Part shown: positions 27,769-35,616 of the stretch, piece after piece
Layout of the letters: every line of letters starts with the position of its first letter
Numbering within the stretch: position 1 is the stretch's first letter
The notes under the pieces: model-generated
What the model was told of the DNA's origin: nothing
Databases searched by the model: none
The model's input: the letters and a program-made list of their open reading frames with translations, nothing else
DNA from: Colimorpha sp045640985
Lineage (GTDB): Bacteria > Bacteroidota > Bacteroidia > Bacteroidales > P3
Assembly: GCA_045640985.1 (NCBI GenBank)
Contig: JAZUFZ010000026.1
Coordinates: 1-64,000, forward strand
DNA length: 64,000 nt
Direction of reading: 5' to 3'
Translations under genes and position numbers: made by a program

Positions 27769-29673
27769 TTATTCTGTTATCATGATAGATTCATCATCTT
27801 CAATACGGAGATTCTGCATAATAAAATCACGGCGTTCCGCAGTATTATTTCCCATATAGAAATTCAAAACAGCCTTGGTGTCAAACTCCTTGTGGAGCAA
27901 TACCGGATCCAGTCGCATATCGTTATCAATAAAGTTTTTGAACTCGTCCGGAGATATTTCACCAAGACCTTTGAATCGTGTAATTTCGGGATTCTGTATA
28001 GCATTAAGCGCCGATATGCGTTCTTCATCAGAATAGCAATAGAGCGTTTTCTGTTTGTTTCGCACGCGGAAAAGTGGTGTCTGCAGTATATATACGTGAC
28101 CCGTGCGGACCAGTTCGGGGTAGAATTTCAGGAAGAAGGTGAGCAGCAGCAGCCGTATGTGCATACCGTCCACATCGGCATCAGTTGCAATCACGACATT
28201 GTTATAACGCAGATTTTCAATACCGTCATCAATATCAAGGGCATTATGAAGGAGATTCAGTTCCTCATTTTCATAGACCTTCACCTTTCCCACATTGACG
28301 GTATTGAGCGGCTTGCCCCGGAGGCTGAACACCGCCTGGGTTTCCACATCACGCGATTTGGTGATACTTCCGCTTGCGGAAAGTCCCTCGGTGATAAAGA
28401 TCGTACTCTCAAGACGACGGGGATGGTTTGTATTGTAATGGACGTGACAATCGCGGAGTTTGGGATTATTGATACTGGCTTTGCGACTGCTTTCCTTTGC
28501 CGCCTTCTTGATACCGGCTATCTCTTTGCGTTCCTTCTCGTTGGCATTGATTTTCTCCAGCAGAGTTGTCGCAGTATCGGGATTCATGTGGAGATAATTG
28601 TCAAGATGTCTCTTGAGAATATCCAAAACCCAGGTTTTGATTACCGGACTGTCGTTAGAGCCATCCGGCTTGTTGGGTTCAAGATGCGTAGAACCCAATT
28701 TTGTCTTGGTCTGAGCCTCGAACACCGGCTCCTGAATACGCACACACAACGCACAAACAAGCCCCTGGCGGCAGTCAGCCGGCTCACAGTCCTTCTTGAA
28801 AAACTCTTTCACCACCTTGGCGTATGCCTCGCGGAAAGCGCTCTGGTGTGTGCCGCCTTCAGTGGTATGCTGGCCATTCACAAAGGAATAATAGTAATCG
28901 CTGCTCTGCCCGTTCACATGGGTAAAGGCCGCCTCGAAATCTTCGTCCTTGATATGGATTACCGGATATAAAGGAGTTGCGTCGATATTACTCTCCAGAA
29001 GGTCAAGCAGCCCATTCTTTGAATAATACCGCTTATCATTATAATATATGGTAAGTCCGCGGTTGAGATAGCAGTAATTCTGAATACGTTTTTCCACATA
29101 TTCGCTGATGAAATGATAGTTACCGAACATCTTATGATCGGGCACGAAAGCCACAAGGGTTCCATTCTCTACCCCACTGACATCGCGGATACCGCTGTCC
29201 TTAACCAGCCGGCCTTCCTCAAACTCAGCAGTACGGCATTTACCGTCACGCACCGATTCCACCATGAAATAACTACTCAAAGCATTCACGGCCTTCGTAC
29301 CGACACCATTGAGACCTACCGCCTTCTGGAAGACCTTGCTGTCGTACTTGGCGCCCGTATTGAGTTTGCTCACGGCTTCAACCATCTTGCCGAGCGGAAT
29401 GCCCCTGCCATAATCACGAATCAGCACCTTATGTTCGGAGAAGAGTACTTTGACCTCAATCTTCTTGCCGAAACCCATCGTAAATTCATCAATGGCATTA
29501 TCAATAACCTCCTTTATCAGCACATAAATACCATCGTCATGAGAAGAGCCGTCCCCCAGTTTACCGATATACATACCCGGACGCAGGCGGATATGCTCCA
29601 TATCTTCGAGATGGATGATACTTTCATCCCCATAATTTACGCTCATATTCAGTTCGTTATCTTCCATAGGCAT
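27769..29673 (-). CDS. parE: DNA topoisomerase IV subunit B (type IIA, ParE-like)
   Basis: ATPase and Toprim subunit that relaxes and decatenates DNA. 634 residues from the ATG at 29673 (MPMEDN). GHKL ATPase motifs: EVIDNAIDE, DYGRGIP and GLNGVGTKAVNAL. Toprim motifs: EGLSASG with the catalytic Glu and TDADVDGMHI with the Asp pair; a RFKGLGE motif is near the end. The SHDDGIYVLIKEVIDN segment fits the Bacteroidota ParE branch rather than GyrB. The partner parC is not in the window; an acidic protein follows instead. Confidence 0.9.
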   Translation of the reverse strand: MPMEDNELNMSVNYGDESIIHLEDMEHIRLRPGMYIGKLGDGSSHDDGIYVLIKEVIDNAIDEFTMGFGKKIEVKVLFSEHKVLIRDYGRGIPLGKMVEAVSKLNTGAKYDSKVFQKAVGLNGVGTKAVNALSSYFMVESVRDGKCRTAEFEEGRLVKDSGIRDVSGVENGTLVAFVPDHKMFGNYHFISEYVEKRIQNYCYLNRGLTIYYNDKRYYSKNGLLDLLESNIDATPLYPVIHIKDEDFEAAFTHVNGQSSDYYYSFVNGQHTTEGGTHQSAFREAYAKVVKEFFKKDCEPADCRQGLVCALCVRIQEPVFEAQTKTKLGSTHLEPNKPDGSNDSPVIKTWVLDILKRHLDNYLHMNPDTATTLLEKINANEKERKEIAGIKKAAKESSRKASINNPKLRDCHVHYNTNHPRRLESTIFITEGLSASGSITKSRDVETQAVFSLRGKPLNTVNVGKVKVYENEELNLLHNALDIDDGIENLRYNNVVIATDADVDGMHIRLLLLTFFLKFYPELVRTGHVYILQTPLFRVRNKQKTLYCYSDEERISALNAIQNPEITRFKGLGEISPDEFKNFIDNDMRLDPVLLHKEFDTKAVLNFYMGNNTAERRDFIMQNLRIEDDESIMITE

Positions 29674-29690
29674 TGTGATATTCTGTGATG

Positions 29691-29698
29691 CAAAGTTA
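29691..29698 (-). promoter_or_regulatory. -7 box of parE
   Basis: TAACTTTG on the minus strand ends 17 bases before the parE ATG. The -33 region is T-rich but lacks an exact TTTG at 19-20 bases. Confidence 0.55.
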
Positions 29699-29862
29699 CA
29701 CACAAAAAATCAAATAACCGAAACTCTACAGAAAAGTTATCCCCAATTTGGGTGTTAATATCTTTTTCCGTCCTATCGGGCGGATCTTTTTCACTTTCTT
29801 TCCTTTCTGATATCCTGAAAAGAAACAGATTTTCCCTGCTGTAATACAGCCATTTGTAGGAG

Positions 29863-29979
29863 GTAACTCCCTTCTATCTTCTTTTTATCTCCATATTAAC
29901 TTCTTTTTATCTCCTTTCCTTAGAATAAGAGATAGAAAAAAGATAAAAAGAAGATAAAAAAAAGATAGAAGGGAGTTAC
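29863..29979. repeat. 117-bp imperfect palindrome, copy A
   Basis: Outer arms GTAACTCCCTTCTATCTT and AAGATAGAAGGGAGTTAC are perfect complements of 18 bp. The inside divides into 11-base units such as TTATCTCCATA and AAGATAAAAAG around an asymmetric centre TTAGAATAAG. Total length is 10 x 11 + 7. It lies 14 bases after the nadD stop and upstream of the parE promoter. The hairpin could stop nadD transcription. No target-site duplication was seen. Confidence 0.9.
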
Positions 29980-29993
29980 TACAGGGAGAAGCA

Positions 29994-30578
29994 CTATTCA
30001 GCCTCGTAGAAATGCATTTCGGACAGGTATTTATACACCGGTTCCGAAAGCAGATACCGAACCGAATTGCCTTTGGCGATCTGTTCCCGTATATAGGTTG
30101 AAGAAATATCCATCCGGGGAACATCTACAAGGGTTATATGAGGGTGGCTTTCCAACTCACTTCCCTCATACCCGGGACGCGGATATACGAAAAGTCTATA
30201 ATGTTCCAATATATATTGATAATCCCGCCAACGGGGAAAAATCTGAAGATTATCTCCGCCCATAATCAACGCAAATTCCCTTTCGGGGTATTGTTCACGC
30301 AGATAATTGAGTGTCACCACAGTATATGAAGGTAACGGCAGATGAAATTCAACATCGCAGGCCTTAAAACCTGGATTATCCGCAATCGCACAACGAACCA
30401 TCTGCAAACGATGACGGTCTTCCAGAAGCGTATTGTGCTGTTTCAGTGGGTTCTGGGGCGAAACGACAAACCACACTTCATCCATCTCTGACTGCTGAAG
30501 CATGGTATTGGCTATGATCAGATGACCTATATGAATCGGGTTGAACGACCCGAAGAAAAGCCCCGTAAGTTTAGACAT
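29994..30578 (-). CDS. nadD: Nicotinate-nucleotide adenylyltransferase
   Basis: Makes deamido-NAD from nicotinate mononucleotide and ATP. 194 residues with the nucleotidyltransferase signature GLFFGSFNPIHIGHLIIA at the N-terminus and the C-terminal ISSTYIREQIAKGNSVRYL motif that binds ATP. The ATG at 30578 shares one base with the TGA of the gene upstream (TGATG), so translation is coupled. Palindromic element A follows its stop. Confidence 0.96.
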   Translation of the reverse strand: MSKLTGLFFGSFNPIHIGHLIIANTMLQQSEMDEVWFVVSPQNPLKQHNTLLEDRHRLQMVRCAIADNPGFKACDVEFHLPLPSYTVVTLNYLREQYPEREFALIMGGDNLQIFPRWRDYQYILEHYRLFVYPRPGYEGSELESHPHITLVDVPRMDISSTYIREQIAKGNSVRYLLSEPVYKYLSEMHFYEAE

Positions 30579-31174
30579 CAATAATATTTGTACTTTGAAC
30601 CGACAGCTATGTGTTTCAAGCGGTTGCCCCGGAAAGTGTAAACCTCATAAACCTCACCGGCACCGGAGATGACCTTCAACACGGCGATATCAGAAGTATA
30701 AGACTTGGGGTACTTGCTGAAATACACAGCGAACACTTCATCTTTCGTCATGCCTGGATGGATGCCGTTTTCAAGACTCACCTCTTTGTCGGTAATCTTG
30801 GCGGCGAGCACCTCTACCCTACCCGTGTGAATACTACGGTAGAAATCAATGAAACTGCCATCGAGGCGGCGCAATGTGTTCACAGATACGCTCATGGAAT
30901 CATAATAATTCTTATAACCCACTTCACGATACCAATGCAACTGGTTGATTGTTACCACCTGCTCAACCATTTCCCATTTTCCGAAAGGATAGACCACATA
31001 ATCAGCAAGCGCATATACCGTCATGGTATCGCAATAGACCTTAATGTCCTTCACGAGATACTCGGGACGGGCAAACGACATCATTCTCATGGCTTTAGCG
31101 CGAGAACTCACTTGCTGTGCAAAGGTGGTAGATAAAGTGGCAGCAAGGGCAATAAAAAGGATAATTTTCTTCAT
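30578..31174 (-). CDS. Small secreted protein of unknown function
   Basis: 198 residues with a signal peptide ending near FAQ, residue 20. Beta-rich, with a GIHPGMTKDEVFAVYF segment that resembles the GMTxxEV turn of SmpA/BamE-like and related small periplasmic proteins. I do not recognise a named family. It is coupled to nadD by a TGATG junction. The upstream gap is shared with the divergent Omp28-T9SS gene. Confidence 0.75.
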   Translation of the reverse strand: MKKIILFIALAATLSTTFAQQVSSRAKAMRMMSFARPEYLVKDIKVYCDTMTVYALADYVVYPFGKWEMVEQVVTINQLHWYREVGYKNYYDSMSVSVNTLRRLDGSFIDFYRSIHTGRVEVLAAKITDKEVSLENGIHPGMTKDEVFAVYFSKYPKSYTSDIAVLKVISGAGEVYEVYTFRGNRLKHIAVGSKYKYY

Positions 31175-31242
31175 TTATAATCGCGATTTTTGTTACTAAA
31201 ACGCAAACTTCAAAAAAATATTGTAAGAAAAATGATTTTTTT

Positions 31243-31272
31243 TTGCAAATTCAGAAAATATGCGTATATTTG
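31243..31272 (+). promoter_or_regulatory. Bacteroidota promoter of the Omp28-T9SS gene
   Basis: TTG (31243-31245), 19-base spacer, TATATTTG (31265-31272). The -7 box lies 71 bases before the ATG at 31344, leaving an AT-rich leader. Confidence 0.75.
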
Positions 31273-31343
31273 CAAAATCTTAGCACTACACAAATAGCAT
31301 AAAAAATTAAATAATTGTATCAATATTAAATAATTAGTATTTT

Positions 31344-33053
31344 ATGAAGAAGATTATTCTTTTCGCAGCAACTTTGCTTGCAACGGGTGCAATGATGGCT
31401 CAGACCATTGTTTCTACCACCCCATCACAAAAAAATGTAATCCTTGAGGAATACACGGGCGTGAACTGTGGTTACTGTCCTGACGGCCACCGTATCGCCA
31501 ACGAACTGGCAGCCGCTAACCCCGGCCGTTTCTTCGCCATCAACATTCACCAAGGTGGCTATGCCCCAAGATATACCACACAGTGGGGTAATGCATTGGC
31601 AAACCAGGCTGGCATCAGCAGCTATCCTAATGGTACACTGAACCGCCATGCTTTCAGTGGCACATCCATTAAGCTTGACCGCAATCAATGGGCATCAAAA
31701 ACCGCCATTCTTTTAGGCGAGGACTCCCCTGTCAATATTGCAGCTGAAGCAACCATTGATATGGCTACCCGCGTTATGACCATTAACGTTGAGGCTTACT
31801 ACACAGCCAACAGCGAAGCTGAAACCAATTTCCTGAATATCGCTATTCTGCAGGATAGTATCATCGGACCCCAGGGCGGTGCTTCCTCTTACAATCCTTC
31901 CCAGGTCATCAATGGCAACGAATACATTCACATGCACATGCTCCGCGACCTCGTAACCGGACAATGGGGTGAACAGATTGACACTACCACCGCTGGATAT
32001 TTTTATCACAAGACCTTTACCTATAATGTTCCTGAAACTATCAGCAATGAGGAAATGGTTCTCGAACACCTGAATGTTATTGCTTTCATCGCTGAAGGCC
32101 ACAAGGAAATCCTTACCGGATGCAAAGCCAACATCACAAGACTCAACGGTCTGCCAAGAGTTGCAGGTTTCATCACTAAAGTTAGCAACGACTGCGAAAT
32201 AGCTTTCAATGCAGGTGTTATGGTAAGAAACCTCGGTGAAGATGTAATCAATTCTTTGGAGCTCACATACGTTTTCAACGGTAATACCGAAGTTTACGAT
32301 GAATGGGAAGGTGAAATTCTTCCTGGCGAAACCGACACCATCGCTTTGCCTCTTCTCTCCGGCGACCTTGAAAACAGCACTACCTATCCCCTCGAAGTTT
32401 ACATCTCCGGCATAAACGGCGACCCATTTGAAAGCGCTACCCGCACTACCGAGGTATCAAAGACTGTTTATTCAGCTGCTGGTCCATTCGAACTCACTAT
32501 CGCTACCGACAAATATGCTTCTGAAACTACATTCGATTTCTCATCTACCAATGGTACAGTAATCGTTTCCGGCGGTCCTTGGGCAAATGCCAACAATGTA
32601 ATCAAACGTATGTATAATATTGATCCTGCTGAAGCTGGCTGCTATATCCTGAACGTTTATGATGCTGCCGGTGATGGTATCAACAGCGGTTATGGTGCTG
32701 GTTACATCTTCTTTAAGAATAGTGACGGTCAGGTATTCCGCAACAACGGTAAATTCGCCGACAAAATCACTTTCTACATCAACGTTACCAACAATGGTAC
32801 CGGCAACGTAGGTATTGACGGCGTTGCAAATGCAAACCTTAATCTCTATCCTAACCCAACCACAAATCTGCTGAACATTGAATGCAACCAGACTATCGAC
32901 CAGGTACTCGTTTATGACGTTACCGGACGTCAGGTTATGGTTCTCAACGGCAATGTAAATCAGATTGCAACCGAATCTTTGAGCAACGGAATCTATACCG
33001 TCCGCGTAATTACCGAGAACGGCATCACCACTCAAAAGTTCGTAAAAGAATAA
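31344..33053 (+). CDS. Omp28-related protein with T9SS type A sorting domain
   Basis: 569 residues. Signal peptide (cleavage near MAQ, residue 20), then an Omp28 domain with EEYTGVNCGYCPDGHRI, a CGYC pair in a thioredoxin-like context, and ISSYPNGTLNRH with a cis-Pro-like position. A C-terminal beta region follows (about 385-490), then a T9SS type A domain with LYPNPTTNLLNIE, VYDVTGRQV and a final TTQKFVKE. It is likely secreted to the cell surface. It shares the Omp28 fold and CxxC with the lipoprotein at 23.3 kb but carries a different targeting signal. Confidence 0.9.
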   Translation: MKKIILFAATLLATGAMMAQTIVSTTPSQKNVILEEYTGVNCGYCPDGHRIANELAAANPGRFFAINIHQGGYAPRYTTQWGNALANQAGISSYPNGTLNRHAFSGTSIKLDRNQWASKTAILLGEDSPVNIAAEATIDMATRVMTINVEAYYTANSEAETNFLNIAILQDSIIGPQGGASSYNPSQVINGNEYIHMHMLRDLVTGQWGEQIDTTTAGYFYHKTFTYNVPETISNEEMVLEHLNVIAFIAEGHKEILTGCKANITRLNGLPRVAGFITKVSNDCEIAFNAGVMVRNLGEDVINSLELTYVFNGNTEVYDEWEGEILPGETDTIALPLLSGDLENSTTYPLEVYISGINGDPFESATRTTEVSKTVYSAAGPFELTIATDKYASETTFDFSSTNGTVIVSGGPWANANNVIKRMYNIDPAEAGCYILNVYDAAGDGINSGYGAGYIFFKNSDGQVFRNNGKFADKITFYINVTNNGTGNVGIDGVANANLNLYPNPTTNLLNIECNQTIDQVLVYDVTGRQVMVLNGNVNQIATESLSNGIYTVRVITENGITTQKFVKE

Positions 33054-33068
33054 TTTAACTCTATTCAT

Positions 33069-33106
33069 AGAGCCGCGCAGAATACCTTTGCGCGGCTCTT
33101 TTTTTT
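33069..33106 (+). terminator. Rho-independent terminator
   Basis: AGAGCCGCGC (33069-33078) and GCGCGGCTCT (33090-33099) form a perfect 10-bp GC-rich stem, followed by eight T. It ends the Omp28-T9SS transcript 16 bases after the stop. Confidence 0.95.
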
Positions 33107-33125
33107 CAAAGAAACACCCATCCGA

Positions 33126-35252
33126 ATGGACTATACAAGCATTATTGCCACCCAACTCAACCTCGGGACCAGACAGGTGGAGCAGACAATCAAGCTTCTC
33201 GAATCAGGAGCCACAGTTCCTTTTATTGCCCGTTACAGGAAAGAGGCTACCGGCTCACTCAATGAAGTCCAGATTGCCGCCATCCGCGACCTTCTTGCCA
33301 AGTTGAAGGAACTGGACCACCGTCGTGAAACCATCATCGCCTCCATCAACGCCCAGGGGAAGATGACCCCAGAACTGCTCCAAGCGCTTACCGACGCCGC
33401 CACAATGGCCGAACTGGAAGACCTCTACCTTCCTTACAAACCCAAACGCCGCACCCGCGCCACAGTTGCCGTCGAGAAAGGACTTGAACCTCTGGCCAAC
33501 GAACTTCAGAAGCAATATGCGTGTCATCTGGATCAATTGGCCTCCCCTTATATCAATCCAGAGAAAGAAGTTCATTCCGTGGAAGAAGCCCTTGCTGGGG
33601 CACGTGACATTATTGCAGAACGCGTAAGCGAGGACACTTCGGCCCGCAACAAAGTACGAAACCAGTTCCGTCGCGGAGCCATGCTCACCTCAAAGGTTAT
33701 CAAGAACAAAGAAGAGGAAGCTGGCAAATTCCAGTCGTGGTTTGACTGGAGTGAGAACGCCATGAAGGCTCCCAGCCATCGCATCCTTGCCATGTTCCGC
33801 GGAGAGGAAGAAGGGGTACTCCGAGTACATATTCTTCCCGAAAACGACGTTCCGATTCTTGAAGCACTTGACCGACAGTTTGTACGGGGAAGCCACGAGT
33901 CTTCGGAACAGGTACAGATTGCTGTTCACGACAGCTACAAACGGCTTCTGGAGCCCAGCATCGAAACTGAGTTCTATAACCTTCTAAAAGAGAAGGCCGA
34001 CAAGGAAGCCATCAAGGTATTTACCGAAAATCTTCGCCAACTTCTGCTGGCTTCGCCTTTGGGACAGAAACGGACCCTTGCCATTGACCCCGGATTCAGA
34101 ACCGGCTGCAAGGTGGTTTGTCTTGATGCACAAGGCCAGCTTATTCACAACGAAACCATTTATCCCTTCACCTCTGTAAGGGAGGAACGCGCCGCTATTG
34201 CGAAACTCGAAGCCCTGGTGGAGGCCTTCAAAATTGAAGCCATTGCTATAGGAAACGGAACCGCCGGACGCGAAACAGAGGAAGTCATCCAAAGATGCCA
34301 CTTCAACCGAAAACTCATTGCCATTATGGTAAGCGAAAGTGGAGCCTCGGTTTATTCGGCAAGCGATGTGGCACGACGCGAATTTCCCGATTACGACGTG
34401 ACCGTCCGCGGGGCGGTAAGTATCGGAAGGAGGCTTATGGACCCGCTTTCTGAACTGGTAAAAATTGACCCGAAAAGCATCGGCGTGGGACAGTATCAAC
34501 ACGATGTAAATCAGACATTGCTTCAGGAAAGCCTTAACGATACGGTCGTGAGTTGTGTGAACAATGTCGGCGTGGAACTCAATACTGCCAGCCGGGAACT
34601 GCTCTCCTACGTAAGTGGTATAGGACCCGCTCTCGCCGACAAGATTATTGACTATCGAAACCAAAACGGAGCCTTCCAGTGCCGTCAGGACCTTCTCAAT
34701 GTTCCCCGCCTGGGCGCCAAGGCTTTTGAACAATGTGCCGGATTCCTGCGCGTAAGGGAAAGCCTGAATCCGCTTGACCGGAGCGCTGTTCATCCCGAAA
34801 GATATGATCTGGTCGCCGAAATGGCAAAAAGCGTAAACGCGACCGTTGAAGAACTGATGAACAGCAAAAGTTTGCGTGACCAGATCGATTTAGCGCAATT
34901 TATTTCAAAGGACTGCGGTCTTCCGACGCTCCAGGACATTATGAAAGAACTCGACAAACCTGGACTGGACCCTCGCGCCAAGTTTGAGGTTTTTGAATTT
35001 GACAAAAATGTAAGCCGCATAGAGGACCTGAAGGAAGGTATGATTCTTCCTGGAATCGTCACCAACATCACGGCATTCGGAGCTTTTGTGGACGTCGGCG
35101 TACATCAGGACGGACTCATTCATATCAGCCAGATGGCTAATCGCCGCATTTCCGATCCAAACGAGATTCTGCATCTTCACCAGCATCTTCAGGTAAAAGT
35201 GCTGGAAGTGGATCTCAAACGGCATCGGATATCTTTGACATTGAAATTCTAA
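33126..35252 (+). CDS. tex: Tex-like S1 RNA-binding protein
   Basis: 708 residues in the usual Tex order: helical N-terminal region with VPFIARYRKEATGSLNE, a YqgF/RNase H-like domain (LAIDPGFRTGCKVV and AIGNGTAGRETE), helix-hairpin-helix repeats (YVSGIGPALADKII, NVPRLGAKAFEQCAG) and a C-terminal S1 domain (VTNITAFGAFVDVGVHQDGLIH). Tex binds nucleic acids and affects transcription; its exact role is unsettled. Its start lies 19 bases after the preceding terminator, and its own terminator follows. Confidence 0.96.
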   Translation: MDYTSIIATQLNLGTRQVEQTIKLLESGATVPFIARYRKEATGSLNEVQIAAIRDLLAKLKELDHRRETIIASINAQGKMTPELLQALTDAATMAELEDLYLPYKPKRRTRATVAVEKGLEPLANELQKQYACHLDQLASPYINPEKEVHSVEEALAGARDIIAERVSEDTSARNKVRNQFRRGAMLTSKVIKNKEEEAGKFQSWFDWSENAMKAPSHRILAMFRGEEEGVLRVHILPENDVPILEALDRQFVRGSHESSEQVQIAVHDSYKRLLEPSIETEFYNLLKEKADKEAIKVFTENLRQLLLASPLGQKRTLAIDPGFRTGCKVVCLDAQGQLIHNETIYPFTSVREERAAIAKLEALVEAFKIEAIAIGNGTAGRETEEVIQRCHFNRKLIAIMVSESGASVYSASDVARREFPDYDVTVRGAVSIGRRLMDPLSELVKIDPKSIGVGQYQHDVNQTLLQESLNDTVVSCVNNVGVELNTASRELLSYVSGIGPALADKIIDYRNQNGAFQCRQDLLNVPRLGAKAFEQCAGFLRVRESLNPLDRSAVHPERYDLVAEMAKSVNATVEELMNSKSLRDQIDLAQFISKDCGLPTLQDIMKELDKPGLDPRAKFEVFEFDKNVSRIEDLKEGMILPGIVTNITAFGAFVDVGVHQDGLIHISQMANRRISDPNEILHLHQHLQVKVLEVDLKRHRISLTLKF

Positions 35253-35273
35253 CTAATCATACATTTTCAAAGC

Positions 35274-35305
35274 AAAAGGATGCAGAATCACGCTGCATCC
35301 TTTTT
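35274..35305 (+). terminator. Rho-independent terminator of tex
   Basis: GGATGCAG (35278-35285) and CTGCATCC (35293-35300) with a 7-base loop, flanked by AAAA before and TTTTT after. The symmetric runs allow bidirectional action. Confidence 0.92.
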
Positions 35306-35381
35306 ATTTTGGTCTGCTCCCTATTGCAGAATCGGTAATAATCCGTTTCCTGAGGGCTTGTTTTTCAGGCTTGTGCCTGCG

Positions 35382-35498
35382 GTAACTCCCTCTTATCTTC
35401 TTTTTATCTCCATATTATCTTCTTTTTATCTCCTTTCTTTAGAATAAGAGATAGAAAAAAGATAAAAAGAAGATAAAAAAAAGATAGAAGGGAGTTAC
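35382..35498. repeat. 117-bp imperfect palindrome, copy B
   Basis: Same length, orientation and 11-base unit structure as copy A. The left arm reads GTAACTCCCTCTTATCTT, so it has two imperfect pairs against the right arm AAGATAGAAGGGAGTTAC. It lies after the tex terminator and 118 bases before the uvrA ATG. The 311-base gap 35306-35616 otherwise holds no gene. Confidence 0.9.
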
Positions 35499-35616
35499 CC
35501 ACTACAAGTGACTGTATTACATACGGAAAGAGATTCTGGAAAAAACGATTCATCCGACAGGTAAAAAAATATTTTCACAAACGCAATAAGTATAAAAATT
35601 GGGCGTTAATATAGGT

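Noticed and set aside
27739..28971. 410-codon plus-strand ORF over parE
   Set aside because: Antisense to parE; no start signal or family motif.
29770..29800. GC-rich hairpin with T-rich tail upstream of parE
   Set aside because: T run is on the plus strand where no gene precedes it; stem is short with a G-U pair.
29863..29979. Ordinary insertion sequence or MITE
   Set aside because: No transposase or clear target-site duplication; constant length and 11-bp phase are not explained by a normal MITE.
33984..34793. 269-codon minus-strand ORF over tex
   Set aside because: Antisense to a well-supported tex gene.
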